Shown one piece after another: positions 1 to 11,400 of a DNA stretch of 64,000 nt. The notes under the pieces were generated by a model, which searched no databases, was not told the origin of the DNA, and saw only the letters and a list, made by a program, of their open reading frames with translations. Each line of letters starts with the position of its first letter. The stretch's first letter is position 1. A program made the position numbers and the translations under genes. Where the stretch lies: contig NZ_FUWR01000004.1 in NCBI RefSeq assembly GCF_900167465.1, positions 62,001-126,000 of the forward strand, in the 5' to 3' direction. This DNA is from Trichlorobacter thiogenes. GTDB taxonomy: Bacteria > Desulfobacterota > Desulfuromonadia > Geobacterales > Pseudopelobacteraceae.

Positions 1-3000
1 GGATCCATAGCCTTTACCGGGCCTGGTAGCTGCAGTTATGTTACTTCATTCAGCAGCGGTCCCTATGCCGGACAGGCCGGTATTGAGTGCAGTGGCTTCA
101 GTCTGGGGGATGATACCTCATACCAACTTGGTTTTAAGGTGATTCCGATCTACCCGTATCCAGGGGGTGTGCCGAACACCTACATAAGTACCGCCACCAT
201 AACAACCACCACGGTTGAGAGCGATGCTCCCGGTTATGCCAATAACAGTGCCAGCCATACCGCACACATCACCATGCAGGCACTGGATTTAACGGTTACT
301 GATAACGATCCCGGCTATGATCCGACTGCCTTTGGCGATCCAATCGTCTACGAAATCAAGGTCCAGAATAACGGGCCATCCCAGGCCACCGGTTTCAAGC
401 TGGCGGTAACCCCCAAGCCGCCAGGGGTTTATACTATGCCGTTTGATTTGGCTGGCAGCGTATTGCCTAGTGGGGCGACCTGTTCGCAGCCTGGCGGGGC
501 GGATGGTACTAATGTTATCTGTTATCTGGGAGTAGATCAGGCCCACAGTATCATGGCTGCCAACACCAGCCAGACCTTTAATCTTAAATTCGGTACGTCA
601 GGGCCTACACCTGCAGGGTCACTAACCTATGGTACAACAGCAACCGTCAGCTCATACGAGACCACAAACATTCCCACCTATGACAGCCTGCCCGGCAATA
701 ACAGCGTGACGGAAACCACCACCGTACTACCCAAGACCGACCTGATTCTGGTGAGTAAAACTGTCTCAAAAGGCACGGTGGATATTAATGAGCCGTTTAC
801 CTACACGGTGAAGGTTGGCAACAAAGGGCCGTCAGATGTTTCGGGGCTAAAGATGACCGACATTCTGCCGGCTGGTTTTGTCATGACCGGGGCGGTAACG
901 GTAACACCGGGCAGTGGTGTCACGCTTGCTACCAACAGTTGTACGGCTCCGCCTGTCGGCAGCAATGGTACGGTGACCTGTAACCTCGGTCCGGTTCCGG
1001 TTGATGCTACTGGAATTGATGCTACAAAACAGGTGACCGTTACCATCCCGGTGCGTGCTGCCTATCCGTTCAGCGGTCCCTTTAATACCGATATTCCCAA
1101 TACTGCTTCGGTAGCTGTGCTGCCCGGCATATCACTTGATCCTGTTGTTACCAATAATACGCAGACGGTTAATGTTCAGGTGCGGAAAAACACGGTTACC
1201 GGGTATATCTTCCATGATACGGCGGCAAATAATCCGCCGGTACTGACAGCAAACCGGATCAGTGGCGTTCAGGTCACACTGGTTGGTACAGATGCGTATC
1301 TGGGGCAGGTAGTGTCCATTACGGCCCCAAATACCGACGCCAGCGGTGTATTCACCATCGATAATGTGCCACCTGGCACCTACACCGTCTCTGAAACGCA
1401 AGACACGGCACTTGACGGCTACTCAGACGGGCTGGAGAAGGTTGGTACCTTCTCTGCTACGCCAGGGGGTGAGTCAGCCGGTACTGCGCCGTCTACAAAC
1501 TGTGATGGTACCAATAACTGTTCAGCAGCCGTTGCCCATAACCAGATCACCGGCATTATCTTCCCGAAAGATAATAGTCTGACATTGTCGAATATCCTGT
1601 TTCAGGAACTGCAAAATGCCACCGTGAGCGGGTATGTCTACCATGATGCCAATAATGATGGTAATCGGTCAGGTGCTCTCGAAATCGGTACACACGGCAT
1701 CAACGGGGTAACTATCCGGCTGAGGGGAACCGATTATCGTGGTATTGCCTATGCTCCGGCGGATGCCTTGACCGCTGGCACTAACCCGAACGGTGCCTAT
1801 ACTTTTAGTAATGTGCCGCCTGGAACCGGCTATCAGGTTACAGAAATGGCACAACCTGGGGGGTATTTTGACGGTCTGGACCAGAACGGAACCGGGCTTC
1901 CCAATATGATTGTCGGTAGCAAAACAACCGATGTCATCAGTATCGGAAATATCGCCACCGGCACGACATACAGTGACCGTAACTTCGGTGAACTGCTTCC
2001 AGCCACCATCAGCGGTTATGTCTTTATCGACACCAATGGCAATGCAACCAGGGATGAAACCGCCGGTTTAACCGGGGTAACCATTACCCTGACCGGTACC
2101 GATGACCTAGGAGCAGCTGTCGGGCCACCGGATGCACACACAGCAGTGAACGGCTCCTATAGTTTTACCGGCCTGCGGCCGGGTAGTTATACCGTAACCG
2201 AGACGCTACCGACCGGTGTTACCCATACCGGCGCCTACGCAGGCAGCAACGGCGGCACCATTGCCGGTGTTGTGCGGGCAGCGAATACCGGAGTTCCAGG
2301 CATTGGTAACACCGCAATTTCCGCAATTACTCTTAACTCAGGTAACACGGCAACTAACTACAACTTTGGTGAAACCGGCCAGGGGTTGTCCGGGTATGTC
2401 TATATCGACAGTAACCGCAATGGCAGTAAGGATGCTGGAGAACCTGGAATCCAGGGTACCTCTATGGTTACGCTTTCCGGTCTTACCAGTGCCGGTACGT
2501 CTGTTTGCACTGCCATATCTCCCAATCCTTGTACGGTTCCCACCGATGTGAACGGGGCCTACAGTTTTGCCGGTCTGCCGGCAAGCGATGGCAGTGGCTA
2601 TACAGTGACCGAGAAGCTGCAGACCGCTGCGCCGTTGACCAACTACGGTGATGGCGCAGAATCAGTGGGTACGGTGAACGGTGCTAGCATGGGTAGTGCT
2701 GCGGTTAATGACAAGATCAGCAGTATTAAGGTGCTTGTCGGGGAAAGTGCCTTAAATTATAACTTCGGTGAGTATGCTGCTTCCCTTTCCGGCACGGTCT
2801 ACTATGATGCAAACAATGACGGTAGCATGTCCGGAGCCAGTGAAATCGGTATCAGCGGTGTTACCGTTACCCTGAGCGGCACCAACGCTGCTGGTACCGC
2901 TGTTAACATCACGGCGGTAACCGATGCCAGCGGTAACTACAGCTTCAGTAATCTGCCTGCCTCCAACGGCGCAGGCTTTACCCTGACCATCACCCAGCCT

Positions 3001-6000
3001 GCCAACTATGCCGACGGCAAGAAGGCAGCCGGGACTTCCGGCGGCACGGTCGGCCTGCCCGGAACTAGAACCATCAGCGGTATTACTCTTGCTGCCGGTG
3101 CCAATGCCACCAACTACCTGTTCGGTGAGACCCTCGGCAGTCTTTCTGGCACGGTCTACTTTGACGAAAATAATGATGGTGCGAAATCAGGCGCCGGTGA
3201 AGTGGGCCTCAGTGGCGTTACGGTTACCCTAAGTGGTACTGACGCATCCGGCGGTGCTGTTACCAGAACTGTGGTAACCGACGCAAGTGGCAACTACAGT
3301 TTTACAGAAATTGCAGCCTCAAATGGCAGCGGTTATACCCTGACCATCACCCAGCCGGTTAATTATGCTGATGGTAAGAAGGCGGCCGGTAGCTCCGGCG
3401 GTACTGCAAATGCACCCGGTACACGGACCATCAGCGGGATTCACTTTGCCGGTGGTGCCACGGCCACCAACTACCTGTTTGGCGAGACCCTTGGTGGCCT
3501 TTCCGGTACGGTCTACTACGATGCAAATAACGATGGTGCCAAATCAGGTGCCAGTGAAGTGGGTATCAGCGGTGTTACGGTTACCCTGAGTGGTGCCGAT
3601 GCCTCTTCTGCTGTGGTGAGCCTGACAGCGACCACCGACGCAAGCGGTAACTACAGTTTCAGTAATCTTCCAGCGTCCAATGGCAGCGGTTACACCCTGA
3701 CCATTACCCAGCCGGTTAACTATGCCGATGGCAAGAAGGCGGCTGGAGCCTCCGGCGGCACCGTCGGTCTGCCCGGCACCAGAACCATCAGCGGGATTGT
3801 ACTGGCAGCTGGAGCAAACAGTGGCAACTATCTGTTCGGCGAGACCCTGGGTAGCCTTTCCGGCACCGTTTACTACGATGTTAATAACGATGGTGCCAAA
3901 TCAGGCGCGGGTGAAGTGGGCATCAGTGGCGTTACTATCACCTTGAGCGGTACCGACGCCTCCAGTAATCCGGTAAATAAAACCGCGTTGACTGATGCAA
4001 GCGGTAACTACAGCTTTTCTGATCTTGCCGCCAGTGGTGCAGGCGGTTACACCCTGACCATTACCCAGCCGGTTAATTATGCCGATGGCAAGAAGGTTGC
4101 CGGCAGCTCTGGCGGCACAGCCGGTCTGCCTGGGGTGCGTACAATCAGCGGAATTACTCTTGCCGCCGGTGTTGCAACCACCAACTACCTTTTTGGTGAG
4201 ACCCTTGGCGGCCTTTCCGGCACCGTCTATGTTGATGCCAATAACAATGGTCTGAAGGATAGCGGAGAATCTGGTATCAGCGGTGTTACGATTACCCTGA
4301 CCGGTACCGATGCTTCTGGTGGCGCTGTTAACAGTACTGCGGTAACCGATGCGGCTGGTAACTACAGCATTACCGGTGTTGCAGCCAGTGGTGCGGGTGG
4401 TTATACGCTGACAGAGACCCAGCCGGTTAACTATGCTACGGGGATGCAGACTGCAGGAACCTTGGGAGGGATCGCCGGGGCGGTTGGTACAAACACCATC
4501 AGCGGTATTACGGTTCCAGCTGGTGCGTCCGGCAGTGATTATCTGTTTGGCGAACGTCTGGGCGGGTTGATTGGCAGTGTCTATCTGGATAGTAATAATA
4601 ACGGCCTGAGAGATGCCGGGGAACCGGGCATTGCAGGTGTGACGATTACCTTGTCAGGTAACGCCGCTTCGAATGTTAGTGTCTGTTCTCTTGCAACATG
4701 CATTACAACCACCGATGCTTCTGGGGCATACAGTTTTACGGATATCCCCAATGCTAATGCCTCCGGGTATACGTTGACTGAGACTCAGCCGGTTAACTAT
4801 GCTGATAGTGCTGTGACGGCAGGCAGTCTTGGTGGCACTGTTGGTGTAAATAGTATTTCAGGCATACCCTATGTAGGTGGTGCCAATGCCACCGGCTACC
4901 TGTTTGGAGAACATTTGGGTGGTTTAAGCGGCACCGTCTACTATGACGCTAACAATAACGGGACTAAAGATGTCGGTGAGGTGGGCATCACTGGTGTTGT
5001 GATTACCTTAACCGGTACGGATGCCTCCGGCACTGCAGTCAGTCGTACGATAAACACAGATGTAAACGGCAACTACACCTTCAGTAATCTTCCTGCCTCC
5101 AATGGTAGTGGTTATACCGTAACCGAGACCCAACCGGTCAATTATGCCAATGGTTCCACCACCAGTGGAACCGCTGGCGGAACTGCCGGTATAAATGTGG
5201 TGTCGGGGATTAACTTTCCTGCGGGAACCAATGCAACGAACTACCTGTTTGGTGAGCGTCTGGGCGGTTTGAGCGGCACCGTCTACTATGATGCTAACAA
5301 CAACGGAACGAAAGATGCCGGTGAGGTGGGAATCGCCAATGTTGTAATTACCTTGACCGGTACGGATGCCTCGGGCACTGCAGTCAGCCGTACGCTGAAC
5401 ACAGATGTAAACGGCAATTACACCTTCAGTAATCTTCCTGCCTCCAATGGTGGTGGTTATACCGTAACCGAGATCCAACCGGTCAATTATGCCGATGGTC
5501 AGACCACCAGCGGAACCGCTGGTGGTACAGCTGGCGTAAATGTGGTGTCGGCGATTAATTTTCCTGCAGGGACTAATGCCACCGGTTACCTGTTTGGGGA
5601 GCATTTGGGTGGTTTGAGCGGCTCCGTTTACTATGACGCTAACAATAACGGAGCTAAAGATGCTGGTGAGGTCGGTATTGCCGGTGTTGTAATTACCTTG
5701 ACCGGTACGGATGCCTCCGGCACTGCAGTCAGCCGTACGCTGAGCACAGATGTAAACGGCAACTTTAGCTTCAGTAATCTTCCTGCCTCCAACGGTAGTG
5801 GTTATACCGTAACCGAGACCCAGCCGGTTAACTATGGCGATGGCCAGCTAACTGCCGGTACAGCCGGTGGTACTGTTGGTGTAAACGTGGTTTCTGCGAT
5901 TATGTTTACTGCAGGAACCAGCGCAACTAACTATCTGTTTGGTGAACGGCTGGGTAGCCTTTCTGGCACCGTCTATGTTGATGTAAATGCCAACGGTAGT

Positions 6001-8430
6001 CAGGACGCTGGGGAGACTGGCATTGCTGGTGTTGTTATCAGTTTAGCCGGTACGGATGCTTCCGGCAGTGCTGTCAGTCGCACGGTGACCACCGATGCAA
6101 GTGGTAATTACAGCTTTATAGGCCTGCCCGCATCTAATGGCAGCGGTTACACTGTAACCGAGACCCAGCCCGCAGGTTATGGTGATTTTAGTGGGACGAG
6201 TGGCACTGCTGTTGGAACGGTTGATGGTGTCCTGAACGGCACTGTCGGAGTTAATATCATAAACCTTATCAGCCTGAACGCAGGTAAGGATGGTGTTCAT
6301 TATAATTTTCGCGAAAAGCGTTCAGGAATTAGCGGTGCTGTCTACGTTGATGGTAATAATAATGGTGTTTTTGATGCTGGCGAAGCAGGTATTGCAGGTG
6401 TTTCTATTGCCCTGACAGGTACAGATGTTAATGGGATATCAGTTAGTGCAACTACAATAACTGCGGCGGATGGTAGTTACAGCTTTGCAGAGCTACTTGA
6501 AGGCACCTATATTTTGACTGAAATTCAGCCGGTTATCTACCAAGACGGAAGAGAAACGGCTGGAACAGCAGGTGGAACGGTTGATAACGGCTCATTTACA
6601 CTTGCCCCGGCGCAGAATAGAATTAGTAACATTAATCTGGCAAGCGGTGCTTTGGTAACGGGGTATCTGTTTGGTGAGCGGACTGGTATGCCAGGCAGTT
6701 TCTCAGGTAAGGTCTGGTACAACAGTATCACCCGTGACCAGATTCAGCAGCCGGGTGAAGCGGGTCTGCCCGGCTGGCGGGTAGAGGTTGTGCATGGTGG
6801 TGTGGTGCGTGGGACAGCAACCTCTGCTGCAGATGGCACTTGGACAATTAGTGGACTTGCAGCAGGTTCCAGCTATGAGATCCGCTATCGCCATCCGCTA
6901 AACAGCGCGATCTACGGGAATCCGGTGTCTCAGGATCCTGGTTATATCGATTCAGCACCTGATTATACGGCCCATACCATTGCTAATCTGACCTTGCGTT
7001 CTGGCGGCAACGTGGTGCAGCAGAACCTGCCGATCGACCCTTCCGGGGTGGTCTATAACTCCATTACCCGTGCAACGGTTTCCGGTGCAACGGTTAGCAT
7101 TGCCGGCCCATCCGGGTTCAATGCTGCTACCCATCTGGTGGGTGGAGCTACAAACCAGAGTCAGACTACTGATGCCAGCGGTTTCTACCAGTTCCTGCTG
7201 CTGCCTGCAGCACCAGCCGGTACCTATACGCTAACAGTCAACGGACCGGCCGGCTATGTGCCCGGAGCCTCAAGCATTATTCCTGCGGTAACCACCGCTT
7301 TGACACCACCTGCCGGACCTGGCAACTATGAGGTTCAAGCCCAGGCAGCGGCTCCAACCGGCGCCCAGAGCACCACTTATTATCTGACCATCAATCTGAA
7401 TGCCGCTTCGGCAAATGTGGTCAACAACCACCTGCCGATCGACCCGATCCTGGGTGGGGCGATCTTTGTGACCAAGACCACCCCCAAGGTGAACGTACCC
7501 CGCGGTGATCTGGTGCCGTACACCATTCAGGCCCGCAACACCCTTTCTGCCAGCATTCCGAACATTGATCTGGTCGACGAGATCCCTCCTGGCTTCAAGT
7601 ATCGCAGCGGCAGCGCACGCCTGAACGGTCTGGCGGTTGAACCGCAGGCCAGCGGCAGGGTGCTGCGTTGGCCTAACCTGACCTTTGCCCCGAACGAGAC
7701 CAAGACCCTGACTATGGTTTTGGTGGTTGGTTCCGGTGTGGGTGACGGCGAGTATGTCAACCGGGTCTGGGCGCTGAATAATCTGGTGAACAGCGCGGTT
7801 TCCAACGTGGCCACAGCCACGGTCAGGGTGGTGCCTGATCCTACCTTTGACTGTACCGATATCATCGGCAAGGTGTTTGATGATCAGAACGCCAACGGGT
7901 ATCAGGACAGCGGTGAGCCGGGTATCCCCAATATACGAGTTGCCACAGCCAAGGGCTGGTTGGTAACCACCGATGCTGAAGGGCGGTTCCATGTGCCCTG
8001 TGCGGTAGTTCCCCAGATGGACCGTGGTTCAAACTTTATCATGAAGCTGGATGAGCGGACCCTGCCCAGCGGCTTTCGGGTCACCACCGAGAACCCCCGT
8101 GTTGTCCGGGCTACCCGCGGCAAGATGGTGAAGCTGAACTTTGGTGCAACCATCCACCGGGTGGTGCGGGTTGAGGTGAGTGGCGAGGCATTTGAAAAGG
8201 ATTCTGTCCAGCTGAAAGAGGAATGGAAGAAGCGCTTCGAAGCGTTGCCAGAGCAGTTACGGTCGCGGCCCAGTGTGGTCCGTCTGGTATTCCGTCAGAG
8301 TGTGAAGGATGAATCAAAGGCCAAAGAACGATTGAAGGAACTGACCAGTATGCTGCGACGAAAATGGGAGGCGCTGGACGAAGAGTACCCGCTCTCGATT
8401 GAAGATGAACTGCTGGAGGTGGCGAAATGA
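1..8430 (+). CDS. Giant multi-Ig-repeat surface protein (DUF11 and SdrD_B-like repeats), 5' end cut by window
   Basis: The reading frame is open from base 1, so the true start lies upstream; about 2,800 residues are visible. The first part (to about base 1190) reads as DUF11-like beta-sandwich domains with phrases such as YTVKVGNKGPSDVSGL and DILPAGF. From about 1192 to 6700 there are about fifteen SdrD_B/Cna_B-like domains, each opening with a form of LSGTVYYDANNNG, an EF-hand-like Asp/Asn-rich loop, and each closing near NYLFGE. The C-terminal part has another DUF11-like domain (about 7460-7830), a last Cna_B-like domain with VFDDQNANGYQDSGEPG (about 7861), then a charged Glu/Lys-rich tail. 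I see no LPXTG sorting signal. Families of this kind are extracellular stalks or adhesins. The stop overlaps the next start (ATGA), so the two are probably translationally coupled and work together. The exact role is inferred. Confidence 0.85.
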   Translation, partial: GSIAFTGPGSCSYVTSFSSGPYAGQAGIECSGFSLGDDTSYQLGFKVIPIYPYPGGVPNTYISTATITTTTVESDAPGYANNSASHTAHITMQALDLTVTDNDPGYDPTAFGDPIVYEIKVQNNGPSQATGFKLAVTPKPPGVYTMPFDLAGSVLPSGATCSQPGGADGTNVICYLGVDQAHSIMAANTSQTFNLKFGTSGPTPAGSLTYGTTATVSSYETTNIPTYDSLPGNNSVTETTTVLPKTDLILVSKTVSKGTVDINEPFTYTVKVGNKGPSDVSGLKMTDILPAGFVMTGAVTVTPGSGVTLATNSCTAPPVGSNGTVTCNLGPVPVDATGIDATKQVTVTIPVRAAYPFSGPFNTDIPNTASVAVLPGISLDPVVTNNTQTVNVQVRKNTVTGYIFHDTAANNPPVLTANRISGVQVTLVGTDAYLGQVVSITAPNTDASGVFTIDNVPPGTYTVSETQDTALDGYSDGLEKVGTFSATPGGESAGTAPSTNCDGTNNCSAAVAHNQITGIIFPKDNSLTLSNILFQELQNATVSGYVYHDANNDGNRSGALEIGTHGINGVTIRLRGTDYRGIAYAPADALTAGTNPNGAYTFSNVPPGTGYQVTEMAQPGGYFDGLDQNGTGLPNMIVGSKTTDVISIGNIATGTTYSDRNFGELLPATISGYVFIDTNGNATRDETAGLTGVTITLTGTDDLGAAVGPPDAHTAVNGSYSFTGLRPGSYTVTETLPTGVTHTGAYAGSNGGTIAGVVRAANTGVPGIGNTAISAITLNSGNTATNYNFGETGQGLSGYVYIDSNRNGSKDAGEPGIQGTSMVTLSGLTSAGTSVCTAISPNPCTVPTDVNGAYSFAGLPASDGSGYTVTEKLQTAAPLTNYGDGAESVGTVNGASMGSAAVNDKISSIKVLVGESALNYNFGEYAASLSGTVYYDANNDGSMSGASEIGISGVTVTLSGTNAAGTAVNITAVTDASGNYSFSNLPASNGAGFTLTITQPANYADGKKAAGTSGGTVGLPGTRTISGITLAAGANATNYLFGETLGSLSGTVYFDENNDGAKSGAGEVGLSGVTVTLSGTDASGGAVTRTVVTDASGNYSFTEIAASNGSGYTLTITQPVNYADGKKAAGSSGGTANAPGTRTISGIHFAGGATATNYLFGETLGGLSGTVYYDANNDGAKSGASEVGISGVTVTLSGADASSAVVSLTATTDASGNYSFSNLPASNGSGYTLTITQPVNYADGKKAAGASGGTVGLPGTRTISGIVLAAGANSGNYLFGETLGSLSGTVYYDVNNDGAKSGAGEVGISGVTITLSGTDASSNPVNKTALTDASGNYSFSDLAASGAGGYTLTITQPVNYADGKKVAGSSGGTAGLPGVRTISGITLAAGVATTNYLFGETLGGLSGTVYVDANNNGLKDSGESGISGVTITLTGTDASGGAVNSTAVTDAAGNYSITGVAASGAGGYTLTETQPVNYATGMQTAGTLGGIAGAVGTNTISGITVPAGASGSDYLFGERLGGLIGSVYLDSNNNGLRDAGEPGIAGVTITLSGNAASNVSVCSLATCITTTDASGAYSFTDIPNANASGYTLTETQPVNYADSAVTAGSLGGTVGVNSISGIPYVGGANATGYLFGEHLGGLSGTVYYDANNNGTKDVGEVGITGVVITLTGTDASGTAVSRTINTDVNGNYTFSNLPASNGSGYTVTETQPVNYANGSTTSGTAGGTAGINVVSGINFPAGTNATNYLFGERLGGLSGTVYYDANNNGTKDAGEVGIANVVITLTGTDASGTAVSRTLNTDVNGNYTFSNLPASNGGGYTVTEIQPVNYADGQTTSGTAGGTAGVNVVSAINFPAGTNATGYLFGEHLGGLSGSVYYDANNNGAKDAGEVGIAGVVITLTGTDASGTAVSRTLSTDVNGNFSFSNLPASNGSGYTVTETQPVNYGDGQLTAGTAGGTVGVNVVSAIMFTAGTSATNYLFGERLGSLSGTVYVDVNANGSQDAGETGIAGVVISLAGTDASGSAVSRTVTTDASGNYSFIGLPASNGSGYTVTETQPAGYGDFSGTSGTAVGTVDGVLNGTVGVNIINLISLNAGKDGVHYNFREKRSGISGAVYVDGNNNGVFDAGEAGIAGVSIALTGTDVNGISVSATTITAADGSYSFAELLEGTYILTEIQPVIYQDGRETAGTAGGTVDNGSFTLAPAQNRISNINLASGALVTGYLFGERTGMPGSFSGKVWYNSITRDQIQQPGEAGLPGWRVEVVHGGVVRGTATSAADGTWTISGLAAGSSYEIRYRHPLNSAIYGNPVSQDPGYIDSAPDYTAHTIANLTLRSGGNVVQQNLPIDPSGVVYNSITRATVSGATVSIAGPSGFNAATHLVGGATNQSQTTDASGFYQFLLLPAAPAGTYTLTVNGPAGYVPGASSIIPAVTTALTPPAGPGNYEVQAQAAAPTGAQSTTYYLTINLNAASANVVNNHLPIDPILGGAIFVTKTTPKVNVPRGDLVPYTIQARNTLSASIPNIDLVDEIPPGFKYRSGSARLNGLAVEPQASGRVLRWPNLTFAPNETKTLTMVLVVGSGVGDGEYVNRVWALNNLVNSAVSNVATATVRVVPDPTFDCTDIIGKVFDDQNANGYQDSGEPGIPNIRVATAKGWLVTTDAEGRFHVPCAVVPQMDRGSNFIMKLDERTLPSGFRVTTENPRVVRATRGKMVKLNFGATIHRVVRVEVSGEAFEKDSVQLKEEWKKRFEALPEQLRSRPSVVRLVFRQSVKDESKAKERLKELTSMLRRKWEALDEEYPLSIEDELLEVAK
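2785..4566 (+). repeat. Tandem 357-bp coding repeats (five Ig-repeat units)
   Basis: Successive copies of the codons for LSG at the head of each Ig repeat lie at 2785, 3142, 3499, 3856 and 4213, exactly 357 bp (119 codons) apart; the fifth unit is 354 bp. Nucleotide similarity is high, including phrases such as ACCCTGACCAT and GCCGATGGCAAGAAGG that recur in each unit. Equal length with no indels suggests recent duplication or gene conversion within the gene. Confidence 0.85.
4924..5958 (+). repeat. Tandem 345-bp coding repeats (three Ig-repeat units)
   Basis: A second, distinct repeat subfamily in the same gene. The LSG heads are at 4924, 5269, 5614 and 5959, exactly 345 bp (115 codons) apart. 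These units share DANNNG with KDxGE in the Ca-loop region and TDVNGNYTFSNLPASNG, unlike the 357-bp family, which has DANNDGAKSG. The two blocks therefore amplified separately. Confidence 0.85.
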
Positions 8431-11400
8431 AAACCATCTTCCACAGAACACTGATCACGATAACATTGGCCCTGTTGTGCAGCCTGCCCCTGCTGACCGC
8501 TGCGTCAGCTGAATGGTACTTTATTCAGGTGGGTGCCTATGCCCAGCAGCAGTATGTCGACGAAGAGCTGGACAAGCTGGAGAAGAAGGGGGTCAAGGCA
8601 GCATCGGGCAGGACGGTGCATGGTCTGACCAGTGTTTTCTTTGGTGATTTTCCCAGTAGAGCTGCCGCCAGCAAAGAGGCGGCAGGCATGAAAAAGGGTG
8701 GACAGCTTGAAGCGTACGCAATTATACCGGAAAGCGAACTTGTAAAGCCGCCAGCTACCTTTGATCAGAGCGGCAAGCGGGTGGATGACAGCCGCACCTA
8801 TCTTGAATTCCTGCCACCCAGCAGTGAACGGGCAACACCGTTTGGGGCTTCACTGCCCGGTTCGGTCTTTATGCCCCGTAACCAGAAGACAGCGGTTGTT
8901 GCCCCGGCGGCGTCCCCTGCCACCCCGGTGACGGTAGCAACGGCGGTTGAACCGGCAAAGCCTGCGGCACCACCCGTTGCTGCGGAAGGTACTGGACAAA
9001 AGGCTGCTGCAGCACAAGCTGCCCCGGTTATTCCGGCCCCCAAAGTGGTGGCCCGGATGGGTGACACCATGACCGGTGCCCTGTTTGAGTCCGGCAAGGA
9101 TCGCCTGCTGCCCGCTGCGATCAAGCACCTTGACCAGATTGTGGCCCGCTTGAAGGGCAAGCAGCAGATCCGGATTGAGGTGGTTGGCCACACCGACAAT
9201 GTGCGGATTGCAGCAAAGACCAGAAAGATATTTGCCAACAATCAGGTGCTGTCTGAGGCCCGTGCCGCTGCGGTGGCGCGCTATCTGCAGAAGGCGCTGG
9301 AGGTGCCGGATGCTGCAGTTGCCAGTAGCGGTAAGGGAGAGTCGGTGCCGATTGCCGATAACCGTTCTGAAGCTGGGCGAGCCCGAAATCGCCGAACTGA
9401 AATAGCCATCTGGTATGAAGATGAGCAGGAGCCGACTGCTCAGCAGCCGAAGCAACAGGCAGCGGTTGCTGTGCCAGCGACTCCGGCACCGGCAGCAGAA
9501 CCGGCAAAGTTGCCTGTTCCTGCCACTGCGGTTGCCAAACCGGCAGTGCCGACAGCTTCGGTCGGACCGCGCATTGTGCCGCCAGTACCTCCCCGGGGAC
9601 CGTGTGGCGCAGCAGGTCCTTCAGATATCAATAATCTGCCGTTCCGTATTACCGTGGATGGTCAGCCCGTTGGTAAAGATAATCTGATGCCTGAGGCAGA
9701 TCGTCAGCGTTGTGTTGACGTGGCCCTGGACAAGAACGATATCCAGGTCCGTTTTGACCCTCTGGAGGCAAAACCGGCCCTGAATACCTGGTCCTATCCC
9801 GATGGTGTGGTACGTGGCACAGCAGTTGAGTTTGGCGCCTATGCCAACTATCAGGCCTGGATCAAGAACGCTGAAATCAGGGTCTTTAGCGGCAAGCGTC
9901 CCAGTGGCAAACCGCTGGCGGTGATTCCTGCCAAATGGGATACCATGGTCAGCTGGACAGCGCCGCTGAATGCGCCGGAGGAGATGGTCTTCCTGCTGCG
10001 GGTCTATGACCGTTCCGGCCGTTTTGATGAGACCGCTCCCAAGCCGTTGCGGCTGTTGGACAAGTCACGTCCCCATAACGATTTAGAAAAGGCGGAGCGG
10101 GAGCGTCTGATAGGTTGGGGCCAGGATTCCCGTGCCCTGGCAACCATACCGGTACATGGTGGTACCGTAACCGTTAACGGTAAAAACATCCGTCCTGGTC
10201 AACGGGTTGAAAGCCTTGGCACCGTGGTACCGGTGGATAAGGACGGCAAGTTTGCCGTGCGTCAGATCCTGCCTGCCGGTCCCCATACGGTCAAAGTGTC
10301 GGTTACTGATCCAGACGGCAGCAAGGCCACCTTTTCCCGTAACCTGACCATTGCTGATCAGGACTGGTTCTATGTGGCTATCGGCGATCTGACCGTGGGT
10401 CAGAACCATACCAGTGGCCCGGCTGCACTGGTGAATGCCGATACCAAACATTATGATGCCAAGACCTATGTTGATGGACGGGGTGCCTTTTATCTGAAAG
10501 GCCTGATCAAGGGTGAGTACCTGCTGACCGCTGCTGCCGATACCGGCGAGCAGCCGGTTGAAGACCTGTTCCGCAATTTCTCATCCAAAGATCCCCGCTA
10601 CCTGTTGCGCCGGATTGATGCTGACCGCTACTACCCGGTCTACGGTGACGACAGCACCATGGTGGAGGATGCCCCCACCTACGGCAAGTTCTATGTCCGT
10701 TTGGAACGGGGAGACTCACAGATCATGTGGGGTAATTTCCAGACCCAGTGGACCGGCACGGAGCTGACCCAGTTCAGCCGTGCGCTGTACGGTGCCCAGT
10801 TGAAACTCAAGAGTACCGATATCACCTCTTTCGGTGAGAAAAAGTTTGATCTGAGCGCCTTTGCTGCTGAGCCGGGCACCCTGCAATCCCGTGATGAGTT
10901 CCGTGGTACCGGTGGATCGCTCTACTACCTGCGGCATCTTGATATTACCCAGGGTTCTGAAAATATCTGGGTTGAAGTGCGGGACAAGGATTCCGGTCTG
11001 GTGCTGGAGCGTAAACAGCTGGTGCCTGCCCAGGATTACGAGATGAACTATCTGCAGGGCCGATTGCTGTTGACCAGTCCGCTCTCCAGTGTCAGTGGCA
11101 GCGGTTCCTGGATCTCTACGGCCAATCTGTCCGGCAACCCGATGTATCTGGTGACCACCTACGAATATGTGCCGGGGGTTACGGCGGTTGATGGCTATTC
11201 CCTCGGTCTCCAGGGGCGCTGGTGGGTAGGTGATTATCTGCGGTTGGGGGTAACCGGATTCAGGCAGGGGGAAAATGAGCAGCAGCAACGCCTTGGTGGT
11301 GTTGATGTCATGGCACGCTATACCCAGAACACCTACATCAAGGCAGAGATAGCCCGTTCAGAAGGGCCGGGATCAGGCCAGCAGAATTCGGTTGATGGCG

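Noticed and set aside
3008-3946. Three similar 74-codon plus-strand frames at 3008, 3365 and 3722
   Set aside because: They recur every 357 bp only because the underlying coding repeats do; they are the second frame of those repeats.
5008-5604. Open frame of 198 codons on the minus strand within the giant repeat gene
   Set aside because: It lies opposite the 345-bp tandem repeats and is itself repetitive. It has no family similarity that I can see and is explained by repeat composition.
2785-5958. CRISPR-like regular spacing
   Set aside because: The periods are 345 and 357 bp, whole-codon lengths, and the repeats are coding without unique spacers.
7270-7992. Open frame of 240 codons on the minus strand
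   Set aside because: It is antisense to a well-formed DUF11-like domain, with no ribosome site and unconvincing composition.
10716-11288. Minus-strand open frame of 190 codons
   Set aside because: It is antisense to the outer membrane protein gene, with no recognisable motif or start signal.
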